The notes below the pieces were generated by a model. It had not been told where the DNA came from. It did no database searches and saw nothing but the letters and a program-made list of their open reading frames with translations. The position numbers were made by a program, and so were the translations under genes. A stretch of 64,000 nt of DNA from Dryas octopetala (lineage: Eukaryota > Streptophyta > Magnoliopsida > Rosales > Rosaceae), in assembly GCA_963921425.1 (NCBI GenBank), contig OY992836.1:17377614-17441613 (forward strand), written 5' to 3'. Shown here in pieces: positions 1-8,503 of this stretch (its first letter is position 1; every line of letters begins with the position of its first letter).

Positions 1-662
1 TTAGAGGTTTTCCTTGACCTCTTAACCCCAGGGTCAAACAACAAAGCCCATGCCAGAAGAATCAAACCGAACCAAATTAAAACATGCACACTTGCGTTTA
101 TCCCATAAACAAAATACTGAACCTTCTGCTTATGCTTCAACTTGTTTTCAATCACCAAAACCAGAACATCAATAAGCCTTTTTGTGACCTCTTTACCACA
201 CAAGGCAACCAACGCCAGAACGCACCACTTCCATGGTTCCAATCCCCAAAACAACCTATCTTCCAACTTATCAACAGTGAAGGAAGCAATTAAAAACCCA
301 ACAATACACACAAATGCAACAAACTTTATAATCAAGACCAACTTCGTCCATTTCTTACAGGACTTTTCACTGGGTGTTCCAACCGACCTTGGGGTGTCTG
401 TGGCTTTCATTTTAGGTGGTGAATTGGCAGTTGACTTCAACTGGGTATTTTCTTCAGCCAACTTCACTTCACCATCACCATCACCATCACCATCACCATC
501 GCCCTGTGGACATTGGGACATTGGGACATGGCTCAGACTCTCCGTTAGCTCAGAGACTCTGCTTTCCTCGTTCGAACTCATATGTTCTTTGTCGGTGCCC
601 GAAATCTGCAAAACGACTTCGTTTGTTCCTTTCTTCTCCTTCACTCCTTTTCCACCTTCCAT
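1..662 (-). CDS. MSL10-like mechanosensitive ion channel, N-terminal part, cut by window edge
   Basis: Reading the minus strand from the ATG at 662-660 gives about 220 codons without a stop to the window edge. The product aligns along its length with the N-terminal half of the complete MSL gene at 8504-12010. Shared features are a start MEGxKGVxEKKGTNEVVLQIS, a KLVLI transmembrane segment, and the WGLxxWKWCVLALVxLCG and VHVLIWxGLILLAWALLFD hydrophobic stretches. MscS-like (MSL) proteins are tension-gated channels of the plasma membrane or organelles. This copy is a diverged tandem paralogue. Its soluble N-terminal domain is roughly 80 residues shorter and contains a run of five Asp-Gly pairs encoded by a (GATGGT)n-type repeat (about 471-500). 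The pore region lies off the window, so whether the gene is intact cannot be judged. Nothing visible is broken. Confidence 0.8.
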   Translation of the reverse strand, partial: MEGGKGVKEKKGTNEVVLQISGTDKEHMSSNEESRVSELTESLSHVPMSQCPQGDGDGDGDGDGEVKLAEENTQLKSTANSPPKMKATDTPRSVGTPSEKSCKKWTKLVLIIKFVAFVCIVGFLIASFTVDKLEDRLFWGLEPWKWCVLALVALCGKEVTKRLIDVLVLVIENKLKHKQKVQYFVYGINASVHVLIWFGLILLAWALLFDPGVKRSRKTS

Positions 663-2262
663 GCTCACTTTCCTCTGCCACTGTTGCACGAGATTCACGA
701 TTCAGATCGATATGCGTTTAAACAGTGACTAGCTAAATTCCCTTTAAAAGCAAGTGCATGAAACTAAGCAGCTAAATTCACAAGAAAAAAGATGTAATAT
801 TGTTGGTTATCTCCATACTCTGATACTGATACTGCTTCTGCTTCTTCTTAATAAGGAACTCCATGAACCCAAGGTTGACGCAGAACTGTTATATTTAATG
901 TCACTTCAATATTTTTGGGTTCAGGGTTTAAAGTCACTTTCTATTTTGGGTTAAATTAGGCTGTATTCTGTGAGAGCACGTGGAGTGTTATCCCGTATTA
1001 AAAAAGTATAATCTTGCATAATAGTTTATAAGCGTTTGAGCTATTTTTTTCATTGCTAATTAGTTTTGGGATAAATGCTTAGATGTTTAGATTCTTTCAT
1101 GGTATTATAGCAGGTTCGTCCACGTGTGTTAGGCCGAGTGGACACACGTGCTCTATATCACCCAATATGAGTTGTCCACATGTTTAGCTTAAGTGATGCC
1201 ACACGTGCGGGGCATGTGAGAATGTGAAGTGTTATCCTATATTGGAAAAGTATAACCTTGCATAGTGGCTTATAAGGCCTATTGCTAATTGATTTTGGGA
1301 TGGATGCCTAAATTTCTTCATTTGCAAACTGTTATATTTAAAATAAAATAAAAATTATTTATCCTCATGTTGTAGTAATGTGGCATATGGATCTTGAAGA
1401 GAGCGAGAGAAGAGTGAGAACCGATGAGAGAGGGGATGTCATGTGGTATCACATAAAAAGATAGGTAAGTTTTTCTCTTAAAATTTTAAAGTCACTTTAA
1501 TATTTTTGTTTGTTAAATTTATTATTTATTATTTGTTTTTTATGAATTATTGATCTTATATTTCAAAGATTTTTAAGTGTTCAATAATAGTTTTAATAAA
1601 TGAATGAACAAAAATATTAACACGTCTTTAAATTGCAATAATAAATTTAAAAGGAATATTATTATTTTTGGAGGATGCTATTCATTTTTTTCAATTCACA
1701 TTTTTTACTGACTTTTTTATTTATTATTCTCATTTCACAGTGTAAATTCATAATTGGAATCGTTTATTTTTTTTAGATCTAACTATGAAGATCATATCTG
1801 CAAAAAATCAACCAAATCGAAAATCGTTTGGTTATGAAACTGTGATCAAATAAATAAACAGTTTTGATAACAATTTGATTTATCGTTAGTTTATTTGTAA
1901 TGATTACGTAATCAAATGATTTCTGATTTAGTTAATTGTTTGTAGAGATGATCTTCAAAAAATTATCTAAAAGATGAACGGTTATGGTTATAAAAATATA
2001 TTGTAGAATGAAAATAATAAAGAAGATAGTCGGTGAAAATAGGTAAATAAAGAGGTGAATAGCATTTTTCTGTAATCTTATCTTTTTAAATGTATGGAGT
2101 AGCAGCGGCCAGCAGAGGCCACTCAAATCCTAAGTGGAACTGTGGAAATGAGCCCTTTTTTTGCTGAGCCATTCTGACATGTGTGACGTTAGTGGTTAAT
2201 TTATCATGGAACTTTGGATGGGTGTTGCTGGCTCTGCGGACCACAGTAAATACCCTTTGAAT
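663..2262. other. Upstream region of the MSL paralogue with TE relics; no gene
   Basis: No convincing coding sequence. At 765-820 there is weak similarity to the leader of the complete MSL gene (an agctaaatt...agaagaaaaaagatg stretch also seen near 12234), so 663-960 is probably this paralogue's promoter and leader. A pair of diverged direct repeats lies at 969-1082 and 1217-1319. The remainder is AT-rich. At 2161-2245 about 70 bases resemble 13139-13255, a second landmark of the tandem MSL unit. Confidence 0.6.
969..1319 (+). repeat. Diverged direct repeat pair, LTR-like
   Basis: Segments 969-1082 and 1217-1319 share the order GTGTTATCC..TATT, AAAAGTATAA.CTTGCATA, TTATAAG, ATTGCTAATT and TTTTGGGAT.AATGC/GGATGCCTA. 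Between them is a stretch rich in CACGTG-like words (ccacgtgtgt, acacacgtgc, cacacgtgcgg). The TATAAG box after a conserved block resembles promoter regions of plant LTR elements. The likely source is a relic LTR element or a tandem duplication inside one; no termini or target duplication were found. Confidence 0.45.
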
Positions 2263-2705
2263 TTTCCGGGAAAATGATGAACTTTCTAGAGGATCTTTCT
2301 AATATGTTATCCAGATGAATAATGCTATACTTACCACATTCTTATACCACATTTTTATACCATCTGACGTGTCATTACTTTATTGGACAAAGTTTTTCTT
2401 TTTCTTTTTGGGTTTTTCTTTTTATTTTTTAGTATCCAATGTATGAATGCCATGTAAGTTGCCACATAAGGTGGTATGAAATTATGGTATAAAAATGTGG
2501 TATATGTAGCACTACTGTATCCAGATACAGCCAGAGCATAAAGCAGTTACTGGCTTTTCGCTGTGGCACACACACTGGTGTATGTAGTTAACGACCATTT
2601 TATGATTTCTTTGCATTAGTAGAATTTTCTGGGACATTAAGCAAGTCTGAGAAAATCGGGAAACTACATTCAGAAGAAAAAAAGATGTTCCAGTTGGTTT
2701 TAGAG
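2263..2705 (-). pseudogene. Relic of an MSL gene leader/promoter, gene body missing, split by a MITE
   Basis: Outside the MITE at 2317-2517, this segment aligns with 12025-12275, the leader and promoter of the complete MSL gene. Shared landmarks are gggaaaat.gtgaactttc, the tatcc insertion point, cagagcataaagca.ttactggctttt, cacacactggtg.tatgtagtta, and the ttagaagaaaaaagatg end. No MSL coding sequence is attached. I infer a third tandem unit whose body was deleted, probably by unequal exchange. It is not thought to be functional. Confidence 0.55.
2308..2526. mobile_element. MITE (201 bp) with 9-bp target duplication TATCCAGAT
   Basis: The element is 2317-2517. TATCCAGAT occurs exactly at 2308-2316 and 2518-2526. 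The ends are imperfect inverted repeats; both carry a TACCACATT.TTATACCA block (about 26 of 34 positions match by eye). The paralogous empty site near 12058-12075 (tatccggaga) lacks the insert, confirming the boundaries. A 9-bp duplication fits the Mutator (MULE) superfamily. No coding capacity. Confidence 0.8.
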
Positions 2706-3506
2706 AATAAGAAGCAAGAAATTTTGGTGGGCTGGGACACGTACATAGCCAGAGGCCCATAGATTAACTGCTAATTGTGGACGGCCCACATTGGCATTTG
2801 TCAACCAGAATTTGGGTCCAATATATCACATTTCGGTCTCTGTCTCGAACTGAGAAAGAGAGAGAAGGGGAAATAGAGAAAGAAAGCTCATGTATTTAAA
2901 TAATCAATTTTACAATGCATGCACTCAAAACTGAGGCAAAAAAGAAAAAAAATTCACTCAAAATTTGTATAAACAATTTAAAGAAGACGATGCCACGTTT
3001 CCAGCTCTCATAAAACTCAATACCACAATGTTGAAGCTCTTTCTCGTTCCACTGGGCACTCTTCATACAATTTGCTTGTAAGAACTGTGTTACAATCGAA
3101 AAAACAAAACTTCCTCAAGATGAATTATACCACATCCCATGCTTTCCTTTTTGTTCCAATCAGATTCGTGGAGTCCTCTTCGTTCGCACCTACCCTTAAC
3201 AGAAGTGATGAAAATTTCAAGTTGATGACATGTTACTTATCATTTTACAAGAAAAGCTGCAAAGATGCGAAGGATAAACATTGGTTGGATGACCAATGCC
3301 ACCATGTAGACAAAGTTCCTTAACAGGCAGCAGACATATGCATTAACAAACCATCAAGTAATAGTAAATACCATAACCACAAGAAAACAGATGGGTATGC
3401 TTCTCATTGCCTTTGCTAACCAAATGCAGAGTTACATTAGCTCAGCTGCCATAGCAGTATTCTTTTGTTTTTGTGCTGTGATCAGTCTCTATTGTTTATA
3501 TAGGTC
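2706..3506. other. Non-coding region between the MSL relic and the Copia element
   Basis: No protein family was recognised on either strand. An 83-codon ORF at 3072-3323 has no domain or recognisable composition, and no splice-compatible partner was found. The sequence continues at 8130 after the retrotransposon, so 2706-3506 and 8130-8503 were contiguous before that insertion. Part may be 3' UTR or downstream DNA of the minus-strand MSL gene starting at 12010. Confidence 0.5.
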
Positions 3507-3511
3507 TTGAC

Positions 3512-3680
3512 TGTTGGTGTGAGTCAACACGTGGGGTTATCGTGTAATTATTAGAATTAATTAGGTGGTTTATTAATTCCTGTATTTTAGTTATAGGTCC
3601 ATGTATATAAACCACACTTTGTGGTCTTATTCAATTAATCAGAAAATATTGAAACCCTAAACCTAAGCCTCCTCTGAACA
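3512..3680 (+). repeat. 5' LTR of the Copia element
   Basis: 169 bp, starting TGTTGGTGTGAG and ending CTCTGAACA. It contains a TATATAAA box (about 3605-3612) placed as expected for the U3 promoter. By eye it is base-for-base identical to the 3' LTR. Confidence 0.95.
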
Positions 3681-3692
3681 TGGTATCAGAGC
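3681..3692 (+). other. Primer binding site (initiator Met tRNA)
   Basis: TGGTATCAGAGC directly after the 5' LTR is the standard plant Copia primer site, complementary to the 3' end of initiator methionine tRNA, where minus-strand cDNA synthesis starts. Confidence 0.93.
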
Positions 3693-4465
3693 ATGGTCTC
3701 TATCCTACTGGTTTTTTAAGAATTTTTCCAGAAAAATTCTATTACTCCACCTAACTGTTGTGTTCCTTTCCGCTGCGAACTCGCCACCGTTGCTCGCTGC
3801 CCATTGTCCCCGTCGCTCGGCTGCACACCCCCTTTGCCACCGTCGCTCGTCGCACAACCCTGTCGTCACCGTCGCTCGCTGCCATCTCTTCTGCTCCTTC
3901 CCGACGCCGACGCGTCTCTGTTGCTCCAAGTCGTTCAGTCGCAGCGACGCCGACGTCATTGGTTCTTCTGTGCGCCGACCAGTCGCAGCGACACCGACGC
4001 CAACGCCGACGCCATTCGTTCCTCTGTGCGCCGACCAGTGGCAGTGACAACGGCGTTTGTTTCCTTGTGTGCCGAACAGTCGCAGAGACGCCGTCCGATC
4101 TCCTGTGCGCCGACCAGCACAGTGACGCTCTCTCTCTGCACCGTCTGCACCTCCGCGCCTCCGCCTGCTTGTGTGCATCTCCGACTGACTGCGCACGCTG
4201 CCCCGCACGCCTCCGCCTGCCTGCGCGCGTCTCTGGCTGACCGTGCGCTTTGACCCGCCTGCCTGGGCGCGCCTCCAATTGCTTGGGCAGTGGCTCACTG
4301 GTGGCTTTGCTTGCCCAAATCGTGCCTGTACCAAGTTTTTTGGCTTTGGTGTATTCCAAAGACCCACCGGTCCTGTGTTCGATTGACAATTATATATATA
4401 TATACATATATATATTTGTAGCTCTGTGAACCAAAAAAAAAAAAAAAAAAAAAAAAAGGAAAAAT
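3693..4465 (+). other. Unusual GC-rich leader with A run in place of gag
   Basis: From about 3750 to 4330 the composition shifts to GC-rich, unlike the LTRs or pol. A motif ctgtgcgccgaccag(t) with cgcagcgac recurs in degenerate form near 3967, 4024, 4065 and 4104. The block ends in a TA-rich stretch (4390-4415) and an uninterrupted run of about 25 A (4433-4457), just upstream of pol. Overlapping ORFs here in several frames reflect GC-rich composition and show no gag motifs. Possible explanations are a captured cellular transcript with its poly(A) tail, or expanded leader sequence replacing gag after a deletion. Confidence 0.6.
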
Positions 4466-7400
4466 ATGTTGCATTCCCGGGTGAACTCTGTTAGTTCCTC
4501 CAGCTTTGTCGTCAAGTCAGGTATCTCTAACTCTGCTTTGAGTACTTCTGCTTGTACTGGTAATGGTGCATGGATAATTGATACAGGTGCTACGGATCAT
4601 ATGACTTCTGATCGTTATGTGTTTAGTCATCTTTCATCTGTCTGTCCTAAACCATTTATTGTTAATGCCAATGGTGTGTCATCTCCTGTTCTAGGGGGCG
4701 GCACGGTATCCTTCTCGTCTGGTTTGTCTTTACATAATGTGTTGTTTGTTCCTTCCTTAAATTGTAACCTTATTTCTGTTAGTCAACTAACCAAAACTCA
4801 TAATTGTGTGGCCACATTCTTTCCTACCCATTGTGTTTTCCAGGATATTCATACCAAGGAGAAAATTGGCAGTGGTAGAAAGAGTGATGGATTGTACTAT
4901 CTGGATAGTGGGGTTTCCGGTTCAGATGGTCGTGGCATTGTGAGTCTTGTTAATGGTTCCTCTGAAAATCAGAAGAAGATTTGGTTGTGGCATCGCCGAC
5001 TTGGTCATCCGTCCTTTAGTTATCTTCGGCGTTTATTTCCCTCTTTATTTCGTGGATTGAACATTTCCAATTTTCATTGTGAAGTTTGTGTGTTGGCCAA
5101 AAGCCATCGTTCAGTGTTTCCTTCTAGTGCTACACGTATGGATGTTCCTTTTGCTTTGGTCCACTCGGATGTTTGGGGTCCGGCCCCGTGTGGTACACAT
5201 AAAGGAATGAAATGGTTTGTGACATTTATTGATGATTGTACTAGGATGACTTGGGTTTATCTTCTGAAACATAAAAGTGATGTGTGTGCTGTTTTTCGCC
5301 TTTTTCATCATATGGTCCTCACCCAGTTTTCCTGTCCTATTAAAGTTGTGCGCTCTGATAATGGCGGTGAGTTTGTTAATACAGAGTTGACTCAGTATTT
5401 TGCTTCTGCGGGGATCCTTCATCAGACTTCTTGCGCTCATTCTCCACAACAGAATGGGGTTGCTGAACGCAAAAATCGACATTTATTGGAAGTCACTCGG
5501 TCCCTTCTTCTGGGGGGTCACGTGCCATCTCTGTTCTGGGGTGATGCCTTGAGTTCTGCCGTTTATCTGATTAATCGGACCCCATCTAGTGTCCTGGACT
5601 TTCGGCGACCTTTGGATGTTCTCTCGGATTTTGTCTCTCTACCAGGTATCCTTCATTTGGAACCACGAGTTTTTGGGTGTGTTGTTTTTGTGCATTTACA
5701 TTCTCATCAGCGATCCAAGCTTGCATCTCGGGCCTTAGAGTGTGTATTTGTTGGTTATGGTCCATCCCAGAAGGGGTATCGATGCTATCATCCCTCTACT
5801 CAGCGCTTCTATGTTTCTATGGATGTCACTTTTCATGAACATCAACTTTTTTATTCTCCACGTCCACTGGATTCTACTCTTCAGGGGGAGGTTTCTAGTG
5901 AAGTGCAGAATCGAGATCGAGATGATATGTTGTTTTTTGATCAGTTTGGTTCTGGGAGTAATAGTGAGGAAGGGTCAGAACAGACTACTGATCACCCAGT
6001 GCCTGAGTCTGCGGATGAGACTGAGACTACGGAAATTACTGCGGATGATACTGAGGATGCGGAAATTACTGGAGATGATACTGAGGATATGGTAGGACAA
6101 GAATCCACGAATTCTGAGCCTGAGGAATCACCACTCCATGATAGTACTGCCATCTCTCCTACTCCATTGAATCAATCTTCTTCGTCCATTGAGGTAACCA
6201 ACAATACTCTTGATTCACATTCTGGTTTAGATCTTGATTCTAATGCTTCTAAATTTACACTTCCTCCTCGGTCTAACCGAGGACAACCACCAGCTAAATA
6301 TGAGCCAGATCCAAATGCCAAAGTTAAGTACTCAATTAATAATCATGTGTCGACTGTTAGGCTTTCGAAGTCATATGAATCGTATGTTCTGCAATTATCT
6401 TCTGTTTCTATTCCTAGTAGATTGCAGGATGCTCTTACAGATTCTAGATGGACCAAAGCTATGGCTGAAGAAATGGCGGCATTACAGAAGAATTCAACCT
6501 GGGAGTTAGTTTCTCTACCTAAGGGGAAGAAGACAGTAGGATGCAGATGGGTGTTTGCAGTCAAACACAAAGCTGATGGGTCAGTTGAAAGGTATAAGGC
6601 AAGGTTGGTAGCAAAGGGGTATACACAGTCCTATGGCATAGACTACTTGGAGACGTTTGCTCCAGTGGCCAAGTTAAACACAGTACGGGTTCTGTTGTCT
6701 TTGGCTGCTAACAAAGATTGGCCACTTCTTCAGTTTGATGTAAAGAATGCTTTTCTCCATGGTGATTTGACTGAAGAAGTATACATGGATCCTCCTCCAG
6801 GTATACCAGAGTTTGATAATACAAGATTGGTGTGCAGACTGAAAAAGTCTTTATATGGTCTTAAACAATCTCCGAGAGCCTGGTTTGAGAGATTCACCCG
6901 TGCGATGAAGAACTATGGTTATCGGCAGAGTAATTTTGATCATACTTTGTTCCTAAAGAAAAGGGGGAAGAAGATTACTGCTCTTATTATTTACGTTGAT
7001 GATATGGTTCTGACTGGAGATGATTATGAGGAAATCTCTAATTTACAGAGGTACTTGTCTCAAGAGTTTGAAATGAAACAGCTGGGGGACTTGAAGTTCT
7101 TTCTTGGGATAGAAGTGGCTCGATCTAAACATGGCATATTCCTATCTCAAAGGAAATATGTTTTAGACTTGTTGTCTGAAACTGGTATGCTTGGGTGTAA
7201 GCCAGCTGTCACTCCTATGGAGCAAAATCATAGACTTTTTGAGTGTTTGGGGGCTTTGCCTGCAGATAAGGGGCGATATCAGAGACTTGTTGGAAGATTG
7301 ATATATTTGTCTCACACTAGACCTGACATTGCTTATGCGGTTAGTGTAGTAAGCCAGTTTATGCATGCCCCGTGCAAACCTCATATGGATGCTGTGGAGC

Positions 7401-7948
7401 GAATTTTACAGTATTTAAAATCTGCACCTGGTAAAGGATTGTTGTTTGCTAATCATGGTCATGTAAATGTTGAAGGGTTTTCTGATGCAGACTGGGGAGG
7501 TTCAGCAGATGATAGAAGGTCTACTTCAGGCTATTTTACCTTTGTAGGAGGAAATTTGGTGACTTGGAGAAGTAAGAAGCAATCAGTTGTATCTAGGTCG
7601 AGTGCAGAGGCTGAATACAGAGGTATGGCACTTGGAGTAGTCGAACTTTTGTGGTTGAGACATTTATTGACTGATTTAAGATGTCCACCTACCAAACCTA
7701 TGGACTTGTTTTGTGATAACAAATCTGCTATTGATATAGCACATAATCCTGTTCAGCATGATAGAACAAAACACATTGAGATTGATCGACACTTCATCAA
7801 AGAGAAACTTGAAGCGAAGATTATTAACTTTCCATTTGTGAAGTCCGAAGATCAGCTTGCAGATGTTTTGACCAAGGCTGTGGCAAATCGGGTATTTTTG
7901 GACTCACTAGACAAGTTGGGCATGTGCGATATATATGCACCAACTTGA
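4466..7948 (+). CDS. Copia pol polyprotein (protease-integrase-RT-RNase H), intact
   Basis: 1160 codons without a stop. Domains in order: aspartic protease with DTGATDH at residue 39; GAG-pre-integrase zinc-binding region (WHRRLGH, CEVCVLAKSHR); integrase core with HSDVWGP, SDNGGEF and QQNGVAERKNR, giving the D,D,E residues; reverse transcriptase with FDVKNAFLHGDL near 757 and the catalytic YVDD near 843; RNase H with SDADWGG, SSAEAEYRG and CDNKSAI, then the HIEIDRHFI terminus. All catalytic motifs look intact. The ORF opens immediately upstream of the protease, so the first ATG is probably not the original start; normally gag would precede it in the same frame. Translation of this mRNA is uncertain given the GC-rich leader. 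Confidence 0.93.
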   Translation: MLHSRVNSVSSSSFVVKSGISNSALSTSACTGNGAWIIDTGATDHMTSDRYVFSHLSSVCPKPFIVNANGVSSPVLGGGTVSFSSGLSLHNVLFVPSLNCNLISVSQLTKTHNCVATFFPTHCVFQDIHTKEKIGSGRKSDGLYYLDSGVSGSDGRGIVSLVNGSSENQKKIWLWHRRLGHPSFSYLRRLFPSLFRGLNISNFHCEVCVLAKSHRSVFPSSATRMDVPFALVHSDVWGPAPCGTHKGMKWFVTFIDDCTRMTWVYLLKHKSDVCAVFRLFHHMVLTQFSCPIKVVRSDNGGEFVNTELTQYFASAGILHQTSCAHSPQQNGVAERKNRHLLEVTRSLLLGGHVPSLFWGDALSSAVYLINRTPSSVLDFRRPLDVLSDFVSLPGILHLEPRVFGCVVFVHLHSHQRSKLASRALECVFVGYGPSQKGYRCYHPSTQRFYVSMDVTFHEHQLFYSPRPLDSTLQGEVSSEVQNRDRDDMLFFDQFGSGSNSEEGSEQTTDHPVPESADETETTEITADDTEDAEITGDDTEDMVGQESTNSEPEESPLHDSTAISPTPLNQSSSSIEVTNNTLDSHSGLDLDSNASKFTLPPRSNRGQPPAKYEPDPNAKVKYSINNHVSTVRLSKSYESYVLQLSSVSIPSRLQDALTDSRWTKAMAEEMAALQKNSTWELVSLPKGKKTVGCRWVFAVKHKADGSVERYKARLVAKGYTQSYGIDYLETFAPVAKLNTVRVLLSLAANKDWPLLQFDVKNAFLHGDLTEEVYMDPPPGIPEFDNTRLVCRLKKSLYGLKQSPRAWFERFTRAMKNYGYRQSNFDHTLFLKKRGKKITALIIYVDDMVLTGDDYEEISNLQRYLSQEFEMKQLGDLKFFLGIEVARSKHGIFLSQRKYVLDLLSETGMLGCKPAVTPMEQNHRLFECLGALPADKGRYQRLVGRLIYLSHTRPDIAYAVSVVSQFMHAPCKPHMDAVERILQYLKSAPGKGLLFANHGHVNVEGFSDADWGGSADDRRSTSGYFTFVGGNLVTWRSKKQSVVSRSSAEAEYRGMALGVVELLWLRHLLTDLRCPPTKPMDLFCDNKSAIDIAHNPVQHDRTKHIEIDRHFIKEKLEAKIINFPFVKSEDQLADVLTKAVANRVFLDSLDKLGMCDIYAPT

Positions 7949-7955
7949 GGGGGAG
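7944..7955 (+). other. Polypurine tract of the Copia element
   Basis: The purine-rich TTGAGGGGGAG stretch abuts the 3' LTR at 7956; it primes plus-strand DNA synthesis. It overlaps the end of pol. Confidence 0.85.
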
Positions 7956-8124
7956 TGTTGGTGTGAGTCAACACGTGGGGTTATCGTGTAATTATTAGAA
8001 TTAATTAGGTGGTTTATTAATTCCTGTATTTTAGTTATAGGTCCATGTATATAAACCACACTTTGTGGTCTTATTCAATTAATCAGAAAATATTGAAACC
8101 CTAAACCTAAGCCTCCTCTGAACA
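7956..8124 (+). repeat. 3' LTR of the Copia element
   Basis: 169 bp from TGTTGGTGTGAG to CTCTGAACA, identical by reading to the 5' LTR and followed by the TTGAC target duplication at 8125-8129. Confidence 0.95.
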
Positions 8125-8503
8125 TTGACAGGCAGAATACCTGCAAAGCTTCTAGAGTCTTAAAACTAAGGTGAAAGGCTTCAAGGGCCATCAGCTAGTG
8201 TGTTGGTGCCTCGGCAAAAAGGGGTTCTACGGTCCCAAGTCCTAATATTTTTGTACATTTTCATGATATTGATGTTAGGCACTTCAGACTATGATAGATT
8301 TTCATTTACCAAAGAGAAATTTAAGAATTTCCTTCTTATTTTAGGTATTTGATCATCATTTTTCATAGAATCTTTGCCCCCATCATGAAATTGAGGATTG
8401 GACTGAAACTCTGGGTGCAAACAATCATGTGAGGCAGATTTTTTAGTGTAATAGAAGACAAGCACATACCAGCAGCAGAGAGAAATCTGGCACAAAGAAA
8501 AGA

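Larger units (their letters stand above)
3507..8129 (+). mobile_element. Copia (Ty1) LTR retrotransposon with identical LTRs, lacking gag
   Basis: Complete element 3512-8124 flanked by the 5-bp duplication TTGAC (3507-3511 and 8125-8129). The LTRs (3512-3680 and 7956-8124, 169 bp, TG...CA) read as identical, so insertion is recent. The primer site complementary to initiator Met tRNA (TGGTATCAGAGC) follows the 5' LTR, and a polypurine tract precedes the 3' LTR. One long ORF encodes protease, integrase, reverse transcriptase and RNase H. No gag nucleocapsid domain or CCHC zinc knuckle is present. The gag position holds a GC-rich block (about 3750-4330) and a 25-nt A run. It is therefore probably unable to make its own particle and would need gag supplied in trans. 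Confidence 0.93.

Noticed and set aside
142..732. Plus-strand ORF of 196 codons at the left edge
   Set aside because: Antisense shadow of the MSL paralogue, which has clear homology on the minus strand.
3705..4389. Overlapping long ORFs on both strands in the Copia leader (up to 220 codons)
   Set aside because: They arise from GC-rich composition and low stop-codon frequency; Arg/Ala-rich products in several frames at once, no domain, no gag motif.
5111..5482. Minus-strand ORF of 123 codons within pol
   Set aside because: Antisense shadow of the integrase region.
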